Shown here: positions 41,016 to 51,989 of the stretch, in pieces
Layout: every line of letters starts with the position of its first letter
Position numbering within the stretch: the first letter of the stretch is position 1
The notes under the pieces: generated by a model
What the model was told of the DNA's origin: nothing
Database searches by the model: none
Seen by the model: the letters and a program-made list of their open reading frames with translations, nothing else
Made by a program: the position numbers and the translations under genes
DNA from: Nemertoderma westbladi
Taxonomy: Eukaryota; Xenacoelomorpha; Nemertodermatida; Nemertodermatidae
Reading direction: 5' to 3'
DNA: 55,118 nt
Assembly (NCBI GenBank): GCA_032718475.1
Contig: JAUCBJ010001055.1
Location: forward strand, 1-55,118

Positions 41016-44000
41016 TACTACTACTAGGATCGGCATGCTGCATTGCAGCTGCATTTTTAAGAATGCTGTGCCGGCTTGTCAACAAAATTGCACCGCCACA
41101 ACTCCCTATCACCCATGACATTTGCTAGATCATCCGCATCTTTAAGGCCAGTGTCCTTTAAGATGCGTCTCAAGAAAGTCATGGGCTGTCCACCATGCTT
41201 ATTCACTCCATGAGGCTGCCAAAGTACAAGATTATGCACTGGCTGGTCCTCACGGCGAAAGCAATGTCCTGCAAAGCGGAGGCGGTTTTGTTCTAGTGTC
41301 AAGCTTGGGGGAACCAATGAGACACCTCCAATGTTATATAGTGTCTGGTTGGAGATGTGTGCATTGTACTTGACACAATGAACCCGGCGTAGCATTCTTG
41401 TGAATGTGCCATCCAGAGATTTGGTGTCCTCAGCAGTTAGAGCCCAGCATGGACTCCCATAGAGGAGTACTGGAACTACTGCTGCTCTAAATAATCGGAC
41501 CTTAAGTTTCCGATTAATTCTCGGTGACTTCCAAATCCTGGAAAGCCTATTCAAGGCTGCCCATGCCTTTCCCTTACGTATTCGAAGGTCCTCACCTGAC
41601 TTCCGGATCCATGATCCCAGGTAACAGAAGTCGTCCACATGCTCAAGCATACCATCCTTTGAGCTTATGCTCATCCGATCAGAGACTTGCTGAGGACTTT
41701 CAAAGTTAACGGTCAGAATTTTGGTCTTTCTGGAGTTAATAAAAAGACCAACACTAGAAGCAGCATGTTCTAATGAGCTGAGGAGCCGTTGGGCTCCCTC
41801 TAATGATTCTGAGAGTACTCCTAAGTCATCAGCAAAGTCTAGATCAGTTAGGTACTTGGCAGGATTTCCTCGACTTCTGGAGCCAGTAGGTGGAGTTATC
41901 ATCACCCCATCATCATTATGATGATCTAAGGACATGCGTAGAACATAGTCAACCACAATAATGAACAAGAATGGTGCAAGTGTGTCTCCTTGGAGGACGC
42001 CCCATAACACTTCAAATGGTTCTGTGTCACCGTCAACAGTAGACACAAATGTTGTCGAACCATCGTATACTGATCTGATTGCTGCAATAATTTCATCAGG
42101 AATCCCATATAATGAAAGTATGCTGAACATACGTGAGCGAGAGACTGAATCAAAGGCCTTGAAGAAGTCAACAAAGATAACAGCCAGATGCCTGTCTTTC
42201 TTTTTTGATAATTCTTCAATTATCCTTCTAAGTGCCAAAATGGGCTCCATGGTCCCACGACCTTTACGGAACCCATTCTGATTTCCACGGAGCAGTCTCT
42301 CAATGGGATCCCTGATGCGATTTAATAGAATCCTATTGTATAGCTTTGCAGCAATCGAGATCAATGAGATTCCCCGAAAAGAACCATAGAGTGTTAGGTT
42401 GCCCTTCTTGGGAACTGGCACCAACTTATTTGTTTTCATTTCTTGTGGGACTCTTGTTGTTCGGTACATGTCTATTATGATGGGATAGATGAGCTTTAAA
42501 CACTCAGGTATTTTAAAGACCTCAGGGGGAACACCATCTACTCCACTGGCACGATTGGTCTTAATGCTCTTTGCAGCAGCCTGCACTTCTGCAAAGGAGA
42601 TATCGCCAATGGGAATATCTGGGAGTACAGACTCAGACACTTTTACTTCTATAAAGTTATCAGGCAATACCCTGTCATTATTGAGGAGCTTTTCAAAGTG
42701 GGCTTTCCAACCATTGAGGCGATCGGCTGGTGATTCAGCCTTAACCTTGGTGGTTGGTTGGCTTTTCCGCCCAGTAAGCAGATTGATTGATTTCCATGCC
42801 TGGGATGATTGCCTGCTGTCGTCAGCATCATTGATGGCATCAACCTGTTGGTTTATTAGCTCCTGTAGATTAACAGAGTACTGCCTGTTCAGGGACCTAG
42901 ATGCAGCCTTAACTGCATTCTTGGCCGCTGTAGTCTGTTTGAGTCGGGACTCTTTCTGCGCCTCATGAAGGTCATTTCGGCACTTCTGAATTTTGTTGTC
43001 AGTCCAGGGGGCCCTTTTCCTGTTTCGAGGGTATACAGGAACTGTTTCTGCAGCTGCTAACTTAACTGCTTCTGTAAAGGCAGTATAGCCCTCACAGTGA
43101 TCTGCCGCCTCAGAGGCAAGAGCCTCATACCTGTTGCTCAGCTGTAGTGTGAAGCTGGATCTCACACTTGGCTGTTGCAACAGAGAGGACCAGTCATGCC
43201 GCGGCAAGGCAGATTTCGTTGTTCTGCTAGCACGCAGACTAAGTCTTACCTTGGCCACAATAAGGCGGTGATCACTGGAGAAGGGTCGAAGTGTAAATGC
43301 ATTACAGTCTTGTATAGAGCTCCTGTATTTCCTACGAAACAGAATATGGTCTATCTGGGACTTGTGACCACTGGGTCCACTATGAGTCCATAGCTTTCCA
43401 GTTCGCTTCTTGAACTGGGTTCCAGCCGAAAACAATCCATTTCCAGAGATAAAATCCTGAAGATGGACAGAATTTCGGTTAACACTATTGCTATAGACCC
43501 AGGGCGATGTAGGTGATTGATGCAGACTTGCATTAAAGTCTCCCAGGAATGTTAAGAATGCATGCTGATCCACTCCATCAGTAGCTGCTTGTAGATTGTG
43601 GTAGAAATTTTCCACCTCCTCTACAGGGGCAACACTAGTTGGAGAGTAGCACACAATCAGAACCACCTTAGGAAACTTCTTAGCCAGTCTTCCAGAACAT
43701 GAGAAGTGGCAACGGATGATGCGGTTAGAGATTTGGTCTATTTTGTCCAATGCTGCATGTGCAGTTGGATTCATCAATAGACCAATTCCACCATTGCCAC
43801 TATCATCTGCTGACGCGAGGGCGAGTCGCCAACCGCCCCCCATGTCCTTAATCAGAACCTCATCAGTCTGTCCAGTCTGCATTCGGTGCTCTTGAACACC
43901 CACTGCGCTAAGAGAAAGCTTATCTGCCAAGGCAGTCAGCTCACCTTGTCGCATTGGGGACCCGAGTGTTAGGGTGTTTACTGAGGCTAGTCTAGTGACT

Positions 44001-44079
44001 TGCCTCAGATTCACCAATGGCTTTGTTGGTCGGGGTGGAACATGAGAGTAGCCTCCAACTCCAGAATCCCTCTCCCCGT
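41016..44079 (-). mobile_element. Young, intact RTE-clade non-LTR retrotransposon
   Basis: A 3064-bp element on the minus strand with a single uninterrupted ORF, a 3' untranslated region of about 40 bp and a short TAG/AGT tail (TAGTAGTAGTA). It is flanked by identical 97-bp direct repeats. Exceptionally long target duplications are known for some RTE elements such as C. elegans RTE-1. The open frame and the identical flanks indicate recent insertion. Confidence 0.9.
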
Positions 44080-44140
44080 TGTTATCCGTTAAGTAATGTC
44101 CCCTTAGTGGACATGACTTAACGCCGTCATTGGTTACCAC
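41057..44140 (-). CDS. RTE endonuclease-reverse transcriptase polyprotein
   Basis: Open frame of 1027 codons. The first about 20 come from the flanking target duplication, so they are host sequence; the first Met inside the element is at 43,954 (MRQGELTALADK). The apurinic-type endonuclease shows GVQEHRM, FLGDFNASL, KSQIDHILF and FSSDHRLIV, all key residues present. The RT shows FRGISLISIAAKLYNRIL, IFVDFFKAFDSVSR (motif A), GVLQGDTLAPFLFIIVVDY (motif B) and DLDFADDLGVLS (motif C). The C-terminal region FCYLGSWIRKSGEDLRIRK through LLYGSPCWALTAED is the RTE-type tail domain. Such proteins nick target DNA and prime reverse transcription there. No stop or frameshift is visible. It probably lacks little or nothing of the normal N-terminus, since WNVRTL-like sequence is represented by VNTLTL. 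Confidence 0.93.
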   Translation of the reverse strand: MVTNDGVKSCPLRGHYLTDNNGERDSGVGGYSHVPPRPTKPLVNLRQVTRLASVNTLTLGSPMRQGELTALADKLSLSAVGVQEHRMQTGQTDEVLIKDMGGGWRLALASADDSGNGGIGLLMNPTAHAALDKIDQISNRIIRCHFSCSGRLAKKFPKVVLIVCYSPTSVAPVEEVENFYHNLQAATDGVDQHAFLTFLGDFNASLHQSPTSPWVYSNSVNRNSVHLQDFISGNGLFSAGTQFKKRTGKLWTHSGPSGHKSQIDHILFRRKYRSSIQDCNAFTLRPFSSDHRLIVAKVRLSLRASRTTKSALPRHDWSSLLQQPSVRSSFTLQLSNRYEALASEAADHCEGYTAFTEAVKLAAAETVPVYPRNRKRAPWTDNKIQKCRNDLHEAQKESRLKQTTAAKNAVKAASRSLNRQYSVNLQELINQQVDAINDADDSRQSSQAWKSINLLTGRKSQPTTKVKAESPADRLNGWKAHFEKLLNNDRVLPDNFIEVKVSESVLPDIPIGDISFAEVQAAAKSIKTNRASGVDGVPPEVFKIPECLKLIYPIIIDMYRTTRVPQEMKTNKLVPVPKKGNLTLYGSFRGISLISIAAKLYNRILLNRIRDPIERLLRGNQNGFRKGRGTMEPILALRRIIEELSKKKDRHLAVIFVDFFKAFDSVSRSRMFSILSLYGIPDEIIAAIRSVYDGSTTFVSTVDGDTEPFEVLWGVLQGDTLAPFLFIIVVDYVLRMSLDHHNDDGVMITPPTGSRSRGNPAKYLTDLDFADDLGVLSESLEGAQRLLSSLEHAASSVGLFINSRKTKILTVNFESPQQVSDRMSISSKDGMLEHVDDFCYLGSWIRKSGEDLRIRKGKAWAALNRLSRIWKSPRINRKLKVRLFRAAVVPVLLYGSPCWALTAEDTKSLDGTFTRMLRRVHCVKYNAHISNQTLYNIGGVSLVPPSLTLEQNRLRFAGHCFRREDQPVHNLVLWQPHGVNKHGGQPMTFLRRILKDTGLKDADDLANVMGDRELWRCNFVDKPAQHS

Positions 44141-44176
44141 GTAAACAATAGGTGGAAATTTGCCTGACAGCCAGAT
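44080..44176. repeat. 97-bp target-site duplication, right copy
   Basis: Same 97 bases as 40,919-41,015, in the same orientation. Because it is in frame with the element's ORF, it supplies an upstream ATG and 20 host-derived codons. Confidence 0.85.
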
Positions 44177-44179
44177 AGG

Positions 44180-44985
44180 CCTACTGCATTACCTACCGAT
44201 AGGCGGGGTATAGCTATTAATAACCAGTAGGGCATAGCTATATTATTATAACATGGCTCCAAACGCCACCATAGATATAAGCTAACTTATTTATAACATA
44301 ATTTATGTAATTTTTACACTTATTTATACAGCAACTAATAAGATTTGTGCAGATTCTATCACTTATAATGTACATGTACAATCCTTTCGTAATGTTAAAA
44401 TTTTGGAATAAAACTACATACATACTTGTTGCAAAGTACTTTACAGTATTCTGATCCTCGTGGCTTTATTTTCACTCACTCACTAACGTTCGTTCGTGTA
44501 ACAAAGTCACTCGGATCATCACACTGTAAAGTGCTACTTTACACACAAGTATGTAAATAGTTAATATAAGTATATTGTTAATGAAATCAAGCCAATCTAA
44601 TTTTGTGGTAAAATCTAATTTTGTGGTAAAAATGTTTCTTTTTGCAAATTGATTGATTGATATTTTACAGATTATATCAAATGGTTTAGTAGATATGTTT
44701 AACTTTTTTCCCGTTTATAAATTCCTAACCTGTTAGGAATCTATATTCCTGCTTCCATAGATCCCCCTGTTGACTGCATCTAAATTTTTTTAAAATTATA
44801 TACTTTAGTAACTACATTCCTTTTAAATTTTGAAGTAAGAAAGCAACAAATGAACCAATAGGCAACTTTGTTGAGTTTAAAGTTTGTATGATTGGTGGCA
44901 TTGCTTATCATCATCTGATTTCCCACTGATCTTATCTTTTACTACAACTACAATCCGCCTGCTTGCTGCATTGTGAAGCTGCACT
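44180..44985. other. No gene seen
   Basis: AT-rich DNA. A short inverted motif around ACTTTACAGT/ACTGTAAAGT near 44,440 and 44,523 brackets a TCACTCACTCACTAACGTTCG-like string, perhaps a small unclassified MITE. No ORF of note. Confidence 0.3.
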
Positions 44986-44989
44986 TTGA

Positions 44990-45540
44990 GATAAAATGCT
45001 GGCTTAACAAAAATATTTTGTCACCACAATGCAATCCACAATTGGCATGCCCCAATGCAGCATGCATTAAGAATGCTATGCCTGCTTATAAACAAAGTTG
45101 CACCACCACAACTCACTATCCCCTATCGCGATGTCCTGCAAAGAGGAGTTGGTTCCATTCAAAATGTCAAGCTAGGGGGGGACTAATGAAACACCTCCAA
45201 GATGAATAAAGATATGTTCGTTGTACTTGACAAAATGAACCCGGTGCAGCATTCTTGTATTAACGCAATTTAGTATCCTCTGCAGTTAGAGCCCAACATT
45301 GAGAGTACTGGTACTACTGCTTGCTGCCTTAAATAATCGAACCTTGAGATGTCGTTTTATTCTACGGGACTTCCTGGACAGACTATTCAATGCTGCCCAT
45401 TCCTTCCCCTATTCAATGCTGCCCATTTCTTCCCCTTTTCAATGCTGCCCATTCCTTCCCCTTATGTATCCGAAGGTCTTCCCCTGATATCCGGATCCAC
45501 CCTGCAAGAGCCCCTTTCCTCTCACCTGACTCTGTAAACT
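44990..45540 (-). pseudogene. RTE remnant (3' end, related to the intact copy)
   Basis: Aligns piecewise on the minus strand with the 3' end of the 41,016-44,079 element (GCAGCATTCTTGT, CACCTCCAA, GTTCATTTTGTC and similar blocks in the same order) but with deletions and many substitutions. Around 45,388-45,470 a 24-25-bp unit (TTCAATGCTGCCCATTCCTTC) is triplicated. It is an older member of the same or a sister family. Confidence 0.75.
45388..45470. repeat. About 26-bp unit present three times in the RTE remnant
   Basis: TTCAATGCTGCCCATTYCTTCCCC occurs three times in a row with small spacer differences. The intact RTE has a single copy of the corresponding codons, so the expansion happened after insertion. 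Confidence 0.8.
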
Positions 45541-45879
45541 GCTGTCACTAACTTATATACTGCAATACATACAAAATGTGGAAATATCAAAATTCAAAAA
45601 TTAATTGTTTTAAAAAGCAAAAATTAGGGTCAGCGAAAATAAAATAAACCAGCGTTAAACCAACATCGATAGAATAACAGCCATTTTATCTAGAATATAA
45701 CAATTCGATGGGCGTTGAAATTAATATTACTGCAAATTAATGTAAAATGTACAGTATACGTATACAGTTTTATACAGTTAATGATAAAAAATGTTGCTGA
45801 ATCTAATGGTGCCGAAATATTAAGCCAGTTTGGTGATATGGAACTGTTTCTGTATGGCTTTCATTATTTTCCTCTTTAT

Positions 45880-46800
45880 TCTCATCATCTTCCATTGGCT
45901 CGTTTAGGTCAATCGCCAATGATGCAGCACAACGCATGCACCAATAATGCGGCAACACTTGTAAGCGCTAAAGCACAATTAATTCACCATGAAGACAGTG
46001 AAAGAGGCATTTCAAGCGCCCAAATGAACGCTCAATAATTGATCATGTTTTCTTATAAGCCACATTGTACCGCTGCTTTCTTTCATTGGTAGGGCTTGAC
46101 ACAGGTGTTAGCAAGTACGGAGTCAGCCTGTATCATGAATCACCGAGGAGAATACCGTAGCCCCTCAAACTGTGCGCATAAGGCACTTGGCCGAAAAATA
46201 CTAGAGTCATGAGCAGAACCCGGCCAGTCCACTACAATGTTAGTAAATCGGCCTGTATGATGGCAAATTCCTTGGACATTCCAACTATGAAATCCCTTTT
46301 GATTAACAAAATCCGGTTCATCAATGTGTGGCGAAACAATACGAATATGAGTACAATCGACAGCACTAATAATGCTAGGTAAGCGGTTAGAAGAATTCTT
46401 CATATATTCAAGCAATACGTCTTGTTGGGTTAATTGATCTCGTGGGAAAATAATACCACGATGAAAATATCTAAGTATAGCATTGGGATACCGTCATTTT
46501 GGTGACGTGAATATGATCACCAACAACTTCTAAAAAGGATCCCGATGCATAAAAACGTAGCACTAAGCTACTTGGTCAGCAACTGTAAGACAATGACTAC
46601 GCGCAGTGGGATGTTGAACATCGTCTTTAAAATTTGGGTAAATGACGTCTTTGAAAAGCGATATTGGTTATAAAATTCAACATCCGTCCAATGCTCGGTT
46701 GGCAGTAGGCAATGACGGTAAACTCGAGGTTTTCTTTGAATATCAAAAAATGGTAGGAAACCATCATTGTCAAGTCCACCCACATTTAAAAATTCCATCT
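45880..46800 (-). pseudogene. PIF/Harbinger (HARBI1-like) transposase pseudogene
   Basis: The minus strand reads the N-terminal region (EHWTDVEFYNQYRFSKTSF), then the DDE core: IISAVDCTHIRIVSP, EPDFVNQKGFHSWNVQGI and VDWPGSAHDSSIFRPS. After stops follow SPTNERKQRYNVAYKKT and SIIERSFGRLKCLFHCL. So all three catalytic positions (D in VDCTH, D in VDWPG/HDS, E in IIERSF) can be located, but stop codons after LLGDS and YKKT, among others, and a frame break near 46,450 kill the gene. Relation to the 773-bp Harbinger MITE at 30,921 is possible but not shown. Confidence 0.85.
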
Positions 46801-46864
46801 TATATATTCTTGAAATCCTTTATGTTAACCGTATAGGCAATAGTGTTCAGAGCATTAGCTGCAT

Positions 46865-46885
46865 GGGGGGGGGGGGGGGGGGGGG
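46865..46885. repeat. Poly(G) tract, 21 bases
   Basis: Uninterrupted run of G following GCAT. One of seven such tracts in the window. Confidence 0.9.
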
Positions 46886-47683
46886 TATATAGGGGGTGTA
46901 TAACATAAACATATATAATATGTTTATATCCAGATATGGAAACATATTAAGTGAAATAAAAAATGTGCAGCGGACCAAATTTTATGGGGCCCAAAGTATG
47001 TAACCCAATATATTTGAGAAAGTTTCCAATTTGTAATATTAATAAATATTATTTTCCTGTAAAGTATTCCTAGTAATATCAATTAGTAATGCAGAGGGTC
47101 GGTCGTATATAGTCTCACCCAAGTGCTAATAGGGTTAAATATTTTTTTAACTTTATTTGTTTGGTAAAGAAGAAAAGTTCCAAAATTCCCTTTCAGTCCA
47201 CCAACCCGGCCCTAGTAATCGCCTTAGCAACCGATTTATGAAATTTAATTTATTAATTGCTTTGTCTCACCTTTTCTTTTCCATCCTGAAATCAACAAAC
47301 AGTTTTAAAAATAAAAAAACTCATCACAAAACTTAAATAATACAGTATCTTGGGAACACATCAAGGGCAATATAAAATCAAATAGCGTCTCAGACACAGG
47401 CCCATTAATTTGACGAGAGTAATTTACACAAGTATCAAAAAATATTAAGTTTAAGTGGTGAATTCGTGTACCTTTACTCAACTATTTGCTCCATATTTGT
47501 AATTATTTAAAAATATCACTACAGCTAAGTGGCATTTCAATTTAATTTAACTATAACAAATTTCCAATTAGATCGTACATGAATGGTTGAGTGAGTGAAT
47601 ATGCATGGTGACACCGGGACAGACAGACAATAGTGTAGCTAGTAGAGTCTACTGGCACGGCTGGAAAATTGATATTGGGTATT
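46886..47683. other. No gene seen
   Basis: AT-rich DNA. TAATAGGGTTAA near 47,127-47,138 resembles the right end of the piggyBac-like element at 51,666-53,255, and TTAACCGTATA near 46,824 could be a decayed left end, so a small related MITE may lie here. Confidence 0.3.
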
Positions 47684-47703
47684 GGGGGGGGGGGGGGGGG
47701 GGG
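47684..47703. repeat. Poly(G) tract, 20 bases
   Basis: Uninterrupted G run preceded by ATTGGGTATT. Structurally similar to the other poly(G/C) tracts listed. Confidence 0.9.
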
Positions 47704-47920
47704 TCATTAAATAATTTATGGAAAGTTTGCCGTCCATAATGGTATATTTCAATGGGCTTACTATATAAGATTGTGTATTAATTAATGATATTTTATAGCG
47801 TCGGCACATTATAAGTTATAATATATAGAAGATAGTTTGTATGCACTGGAGAATGATTTTTTCGATTTATTCAAATTTAGATTACTTGGTATATGATTCC
47901 AAATTTAAGGGCCTTGCTAA

Positions 47921-48018
47921 CTTATGGATGATAAAGATGATGATAGACGAACTTTTGGAATAGAGAAAAACTTATGGATGATAAAGATGATGATAGACGA
48001 ACTTTTGGAATAGAGAAA
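47921..48018. repeat. 49-bp tandem duplication at the LINE 3' end
   Basis: The segment starting AACTTATGGATGATAAAG is repeated once at a period of 49 bp with no visible difference. Confidence 0.85.
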
Positions 48019-48680
48019 CCATCAGTAGTAGCGAGGCGAGTGGGGGTAACGGTGTTTGGATGAAATTTTAATAGATAGGGAACCTAGTACAGAGTCAGGT
48101 TTAAATAAGTTAGTGTTTACGTCATACATCAGAGATCCTACTTGGTGCTTATAGAGGAGGTCAATAGGTAGGATGCCGATAGACTTATAGATAGGATTAG
48201 AGGAAGCTTGGTAGTGCGTAAAGGTAATACAGCTGAGGAGTTTATTCACCTTTACACGTAGGGGTCTAAGAGTAGAAGCATGGGTTTTACCCCAGAGAAG
48301 AAGCCCGTAAAGTAGATAGGGGTGAACAAGGGAAAAGTAAAGTTGACGGAGAATGTGAAGTGGAAAAATGTGGCGTCATTTGTAGAAGATACTGGAAGTT
48401 TTCGAAATTTTAGATAGAATATGTTTGACGTGCGACTTCCAGTTTAGATTATTGTCAATTAGAACTCCTAGAAATTTGGAATGATGCTTACGAGTAATAA
48501 GAGACTGATTGATTAGAATAGGATCAGGATTTGTAAGTGGGATATTGGAGTATATCGCATATTCTGTCTTAGATAGGTTAAGAGATAGTCTTTTATTAGA
48601 TGGCCAATCAGCGATCTTAGAAAGCTCGGAATAGATGTAGATATTAGAGAGTCCATTGTGGGCTTGGCAACGTGTCAAGT

Positions 48681-49137
48681 AGTGTCATCAGCAAATAGTG
48701 TAGAAGTCAGTGATGTAGCGTTGGGTAGGTCATTGATTGATATATAACAGGAATAGGATTGGGGAGAGGGTGGCTCCTTGGGGGACCCTGCAGGAAATAG
48801 GTAGGCTAGATGAGTGGCTGTAGCCAATAAAGTAGTGTCATCAGCAAATAGTGTAGAAGTCAGTGATGTAGCGTTGGGTAGGTCATTGATTGATATATAA
48901 CAGGAATAGGATTGGGGAGAGGGTGGCTCCTTGGGGGACCCTGCAGGAAATGGGTAGGCTAGATGAGTGGCTGTAGCCAATAAAGTAGTGTCATCAGCAA
49001 ATAGTTTAGAAGTCAGTGATGTAGCGTTGGGCAGGTCATTGATATATAACAGGAATAGGATTGGGGAGAGGGTGGCGCCTTTGGGGACCCCGCAGGAAAT
49101 ATGTAGGCTAGATGAGTGGCTGGAGCCAATAGAAACA
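48681..49137. repeat. 153-bp tandem triplication of RT motif C
   Basis: Copies begin at 48,681, 48,834 and 48,987. The period, 153 bp, is a multiple of three, so the YINDLPN ... FADDT region is repeated in related frames. The third copy lacks four bases (a GATT duplication) present in the other two. A few substitutions separate copies. Confidence 0.9.
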
Positions 49138-51069
49138 AATTGAGATCTAGACTGTAAAAAAACTTGTGGGAATTCCGCGAATACCGTAGCAATCAAGTTT
49201 GGAGATAAGAATGGAGTGGTCGATAATGTCGAAAGCTTTTTTCAGGTTACTGTAAATGGCAGGACTGTATAACTTGTGATCTAAGTAATTGTGGATATTT
49301 ACGACAACAGCTAGCAGGGCGTGGGTAGTAGTAGATTTGGGGTGAAAGCCGTATTGGTAATCAGACAATATAGAGTACTTATTTAGATAGGATATTAAAT
49401 TAAGTGTGAGTTATTATGGATTCGGAAAATTTACTTATAATTGGTAGAAGGGAGATAGGTCTGTAATTATTGGCATCAGAGGGGTCAGCAGACTTGAAAA
49501 CAGGTATGACCTTTGCTGACTTTAGAGCGTTCGGAAAGAAGCCTTGTGATATAGATAAGTTAATTAGATAAGATAAATGAGTAGATAAGTGTTTGGCAGC
49601 GATCATTAGTAGTTTAGTAGGGAAGCAATCATTGGATTAGGATCTGGGATTTAGTTGGAGAATTAGATATTCCACTTCGACGGGGGATATTTCTACTAGG
49701 ATAAAAGAGTTGGAACGAGTGTGATTAATGAAACGTAGTGGAGAATGATTAGATTTAGGAATATCGTTAGCTAGCTTAGGACCACTGGTTGTAAAGTGGG
49801 TGTTGAGGGCTTCCGCAATTAGCTTAGGATCAGAGATAGTTTCGGTAGACTTGTCAGTACGAATATTTAGTTTTTTTGGAATTTTTGGAATTTTTAGTTT
49901 TATTTAATGCTGAGTTAATAATTAACCAAGTTTTTCGTACATTACCTGAGTTAGCTTCAAATTCGTGAGAGTAGTAAGCTTTCTCGGCAGCTCTTAAGGT
50001 AGAGGTTAGTTTATTCCTATATCTTTTGTAGTTGGCTGTATTTTCTGCTGTTGTATTCCTAATGAAAGTTCTATATAATTTATTTTTATTAATTGAGCAG
50101 TTAATGAGATTCTCAGTCATCCAGGGTTTAGTAATTATTTTTCGGGGGGAAACCAAAGTCGTGGGCAGGTGTTTGTTGCATATATCCACAAAAAAAAAAT
50201 TATTATAATATAGAATTCAGATCGGCGTAGAATGAGTCAAGTTTGTCCTTGCCGCCTATAGCAGGAGATGTGTATGACCAGGAGTTAGAGTTATTTATGT
50301 CCTTCATAAATTTTTCTCTGATGAATCGTGAGTAATCGAATGTTGAGTGGGGGGCAGTATGATGAAAAAAACATGAATATTTCTGTAGAACAACGAATTT
50401 AGCATAGTGGTCACTGGCGCCTATTGGAGAATTAAAAGTTCCAGCAGTAGTAGTATAGGTTGTGATATTAGTTAGAATGTGATCAATAAGAGTTTCGGAA
50501 TGTATAGTCCGGTTGGGTAGTTCGCTGTGAAATACTCGTGTGGGTTGATTAATGTGTTGGATAAATCCATAAGAGTTAATTAAATCGGTATAAGATTTGG
50601 AAATAGCAGTAGATTTGAGCAGGTTTATATTAATATCACATGTAATAATTACATCGTAGTTGTGACTGGTTAGATTAGTGAGAGCTAATTCTAGTATGTT
50701 CAGAAAGTCAGGGGGGAGTACAGAGTCATTGCGGTAAATAGTGCCTACGATTAGAGGTTTTGCAGTTTGAGTTCTCTTAATTTGAACCCATGAGTTCTCA
50801 AGGCCATGCAATTTTAAATCATCTCGTGGACTGGCGTCAAAGGAATTAGCCACAAAGATAGTGGTTCCACCACGTTTAAGTTTACCTGATTTTCGGTTAT
50901 CCATCCAGGTAGGGGTTGTGAAAACCAGGGAAAGTTATTTAATTTAAATTGGTTGATTCATCGGGAAAGGTTTCTGAGAACGTAGGAACGTCAAATTTAG
51001 AGGTCAATGTTGAGAGAAAAAATGTCAATATCGGGTAGAGTACAAAATAAAGACCAAAGACCCAAGACC

Positions 51070-51390
51070 TGTACAAAACAAAGACCCCCCCCATGTAGAA
51101 AACAAAGACCCCCCCATGTACAAAACAAAGACCCCCCCCATGTACAAAACAAAGACCCCCCTATGTACAAAACAAAGATCCCCCCATGTACAAAACAAAG
51201 ACCCCCCCCATGTACAAAACAAAGACCCCCCCATGTACAAAACAAAGACCCCCCCATGTACAAAACAAAGACCCCCCCATGTACAAAACAAAGATCCCCC
51301 ATGTACAAAACAAAGACCCCCCCATGTACAAAACAAAGACCCCCCCATGTACAAAACAAAGAACCCCCATGTACAAAACAAAGACCTAGT
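51070..51390. repeat. Minisatellite, about 23-bp unit
   Basis: About fourteen copies of a unit like CCCCATGTACAAAACAAAGA differing mainly in the number of C residues. The unit contains no stop codon in several frames on either strand, which creates spurious overlapping ORFs. It abuts the 5' end of the LINE on its left. Confidence 0.9.
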
Positions 51391-51399
51391 TGTTCCGTT

Positions 51400-51661
51400 C
51401 ATCTGTTTGCCGCTGGATGGCGATAAATTTAGAAGCAGCGCTGGGTTTCTCATTCTAAGGGACCATTGACACTGGACAAAATGTGTCGTGGAGTAATGAA
51501 TCTTGAGTACAGTCTGAGTATCGCCAATCAAACAAAGTATAAAGATTTTCCATTATAATATTAACAGATTAAGCTGTAGTAAAGGCCTACTCAAATTTCA
51601 TTGGATATACTCAAGTGTCGTGACTATACACGACTCATTCTTATCCAGTGGGAATGGTCCT
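51400..51661. other. Short unique stretch, no gene
   Basis: Non-coding DNA between the minisatellite and the piggyBac-like element. Nothing recognised. Confidence 0.3.
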
Positions 51662-51989
51662 TTAACCCTATTAAACCCGGGGGGGGGGGGGGGGGGGGGG
51701 GGTGGGTCAATATGACAACCCCCGTGGTTTTTTTATTATAATTCTGAAACAAACGCAGTTGGGAATCTGAAATTTTATGACTTTTCCTAAAAATCTATTG
51801 TCTTCCTAGTAGTGAAAACCGTTTTCAAAAATATTGGGTACTTTTCGCGAGTTATAGCACCATTTTTTAACCCTACTTTTGGCACTTTTTTTGAGACGTT
51901 TTTTGAAAATTACATTTCATTAAATATGAATTGTAACATCTCTATTTTTGATTTACACCGGTTTTTTGGTGTTAGAAATTGGATGGAAT

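Larger units (their letters stand above)
47921..51050 (-). pseudogene. CR1/Jockey-like LINE with triplicated RT core, frame-broken
   Basis: Minus strand from about 51,050. Endonuclease pieces are FSETFPDEST, RGGTTIFVANSFD, VIITCDININL, LIDHILTN and GASDHYAKFVV. The RT follows with SAKVIPVFKSADPSDANNYR, YQYGFHPKSTTTHALL and YSNLKKAFDIIDHSIL, where the first Asp of motif A is Asn. Then comes GVPKGATLSPILFLLYINDL with FADDTTLLA (motif C), present about three times because of a 153-bp tandem duplication. The C-terminal part reads HSKFLGVLIDNNLNWKSHV and ITFTHYQASSNPIYKSIGIL. At least six frame breaks separate these. The lost catalytic Asp and broken frames make it inactive. A 49-bp tandem duplication ends it at 47,921-48,018. 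Confidence 0.85.

Noticed and set aside
41524-43533. Several plus- and minus-strand ORFs of 60-159 codons within 41-44 kb.
   Set aside because: They are shadows of the 1027-codon RTE frame.
45715-46038. 107-codon plus-strand ORF.
   Set aside because: Antisense to the C-terminal part of the Harbinger transposase pseudogene, whose motifs are readable on the other strand.
51007-51531. Several long overlapping ORFs on both strands.
   Set aside because: They are translations of a stop-free minisatellite; the peptides are simple periodic repeats in every frame.
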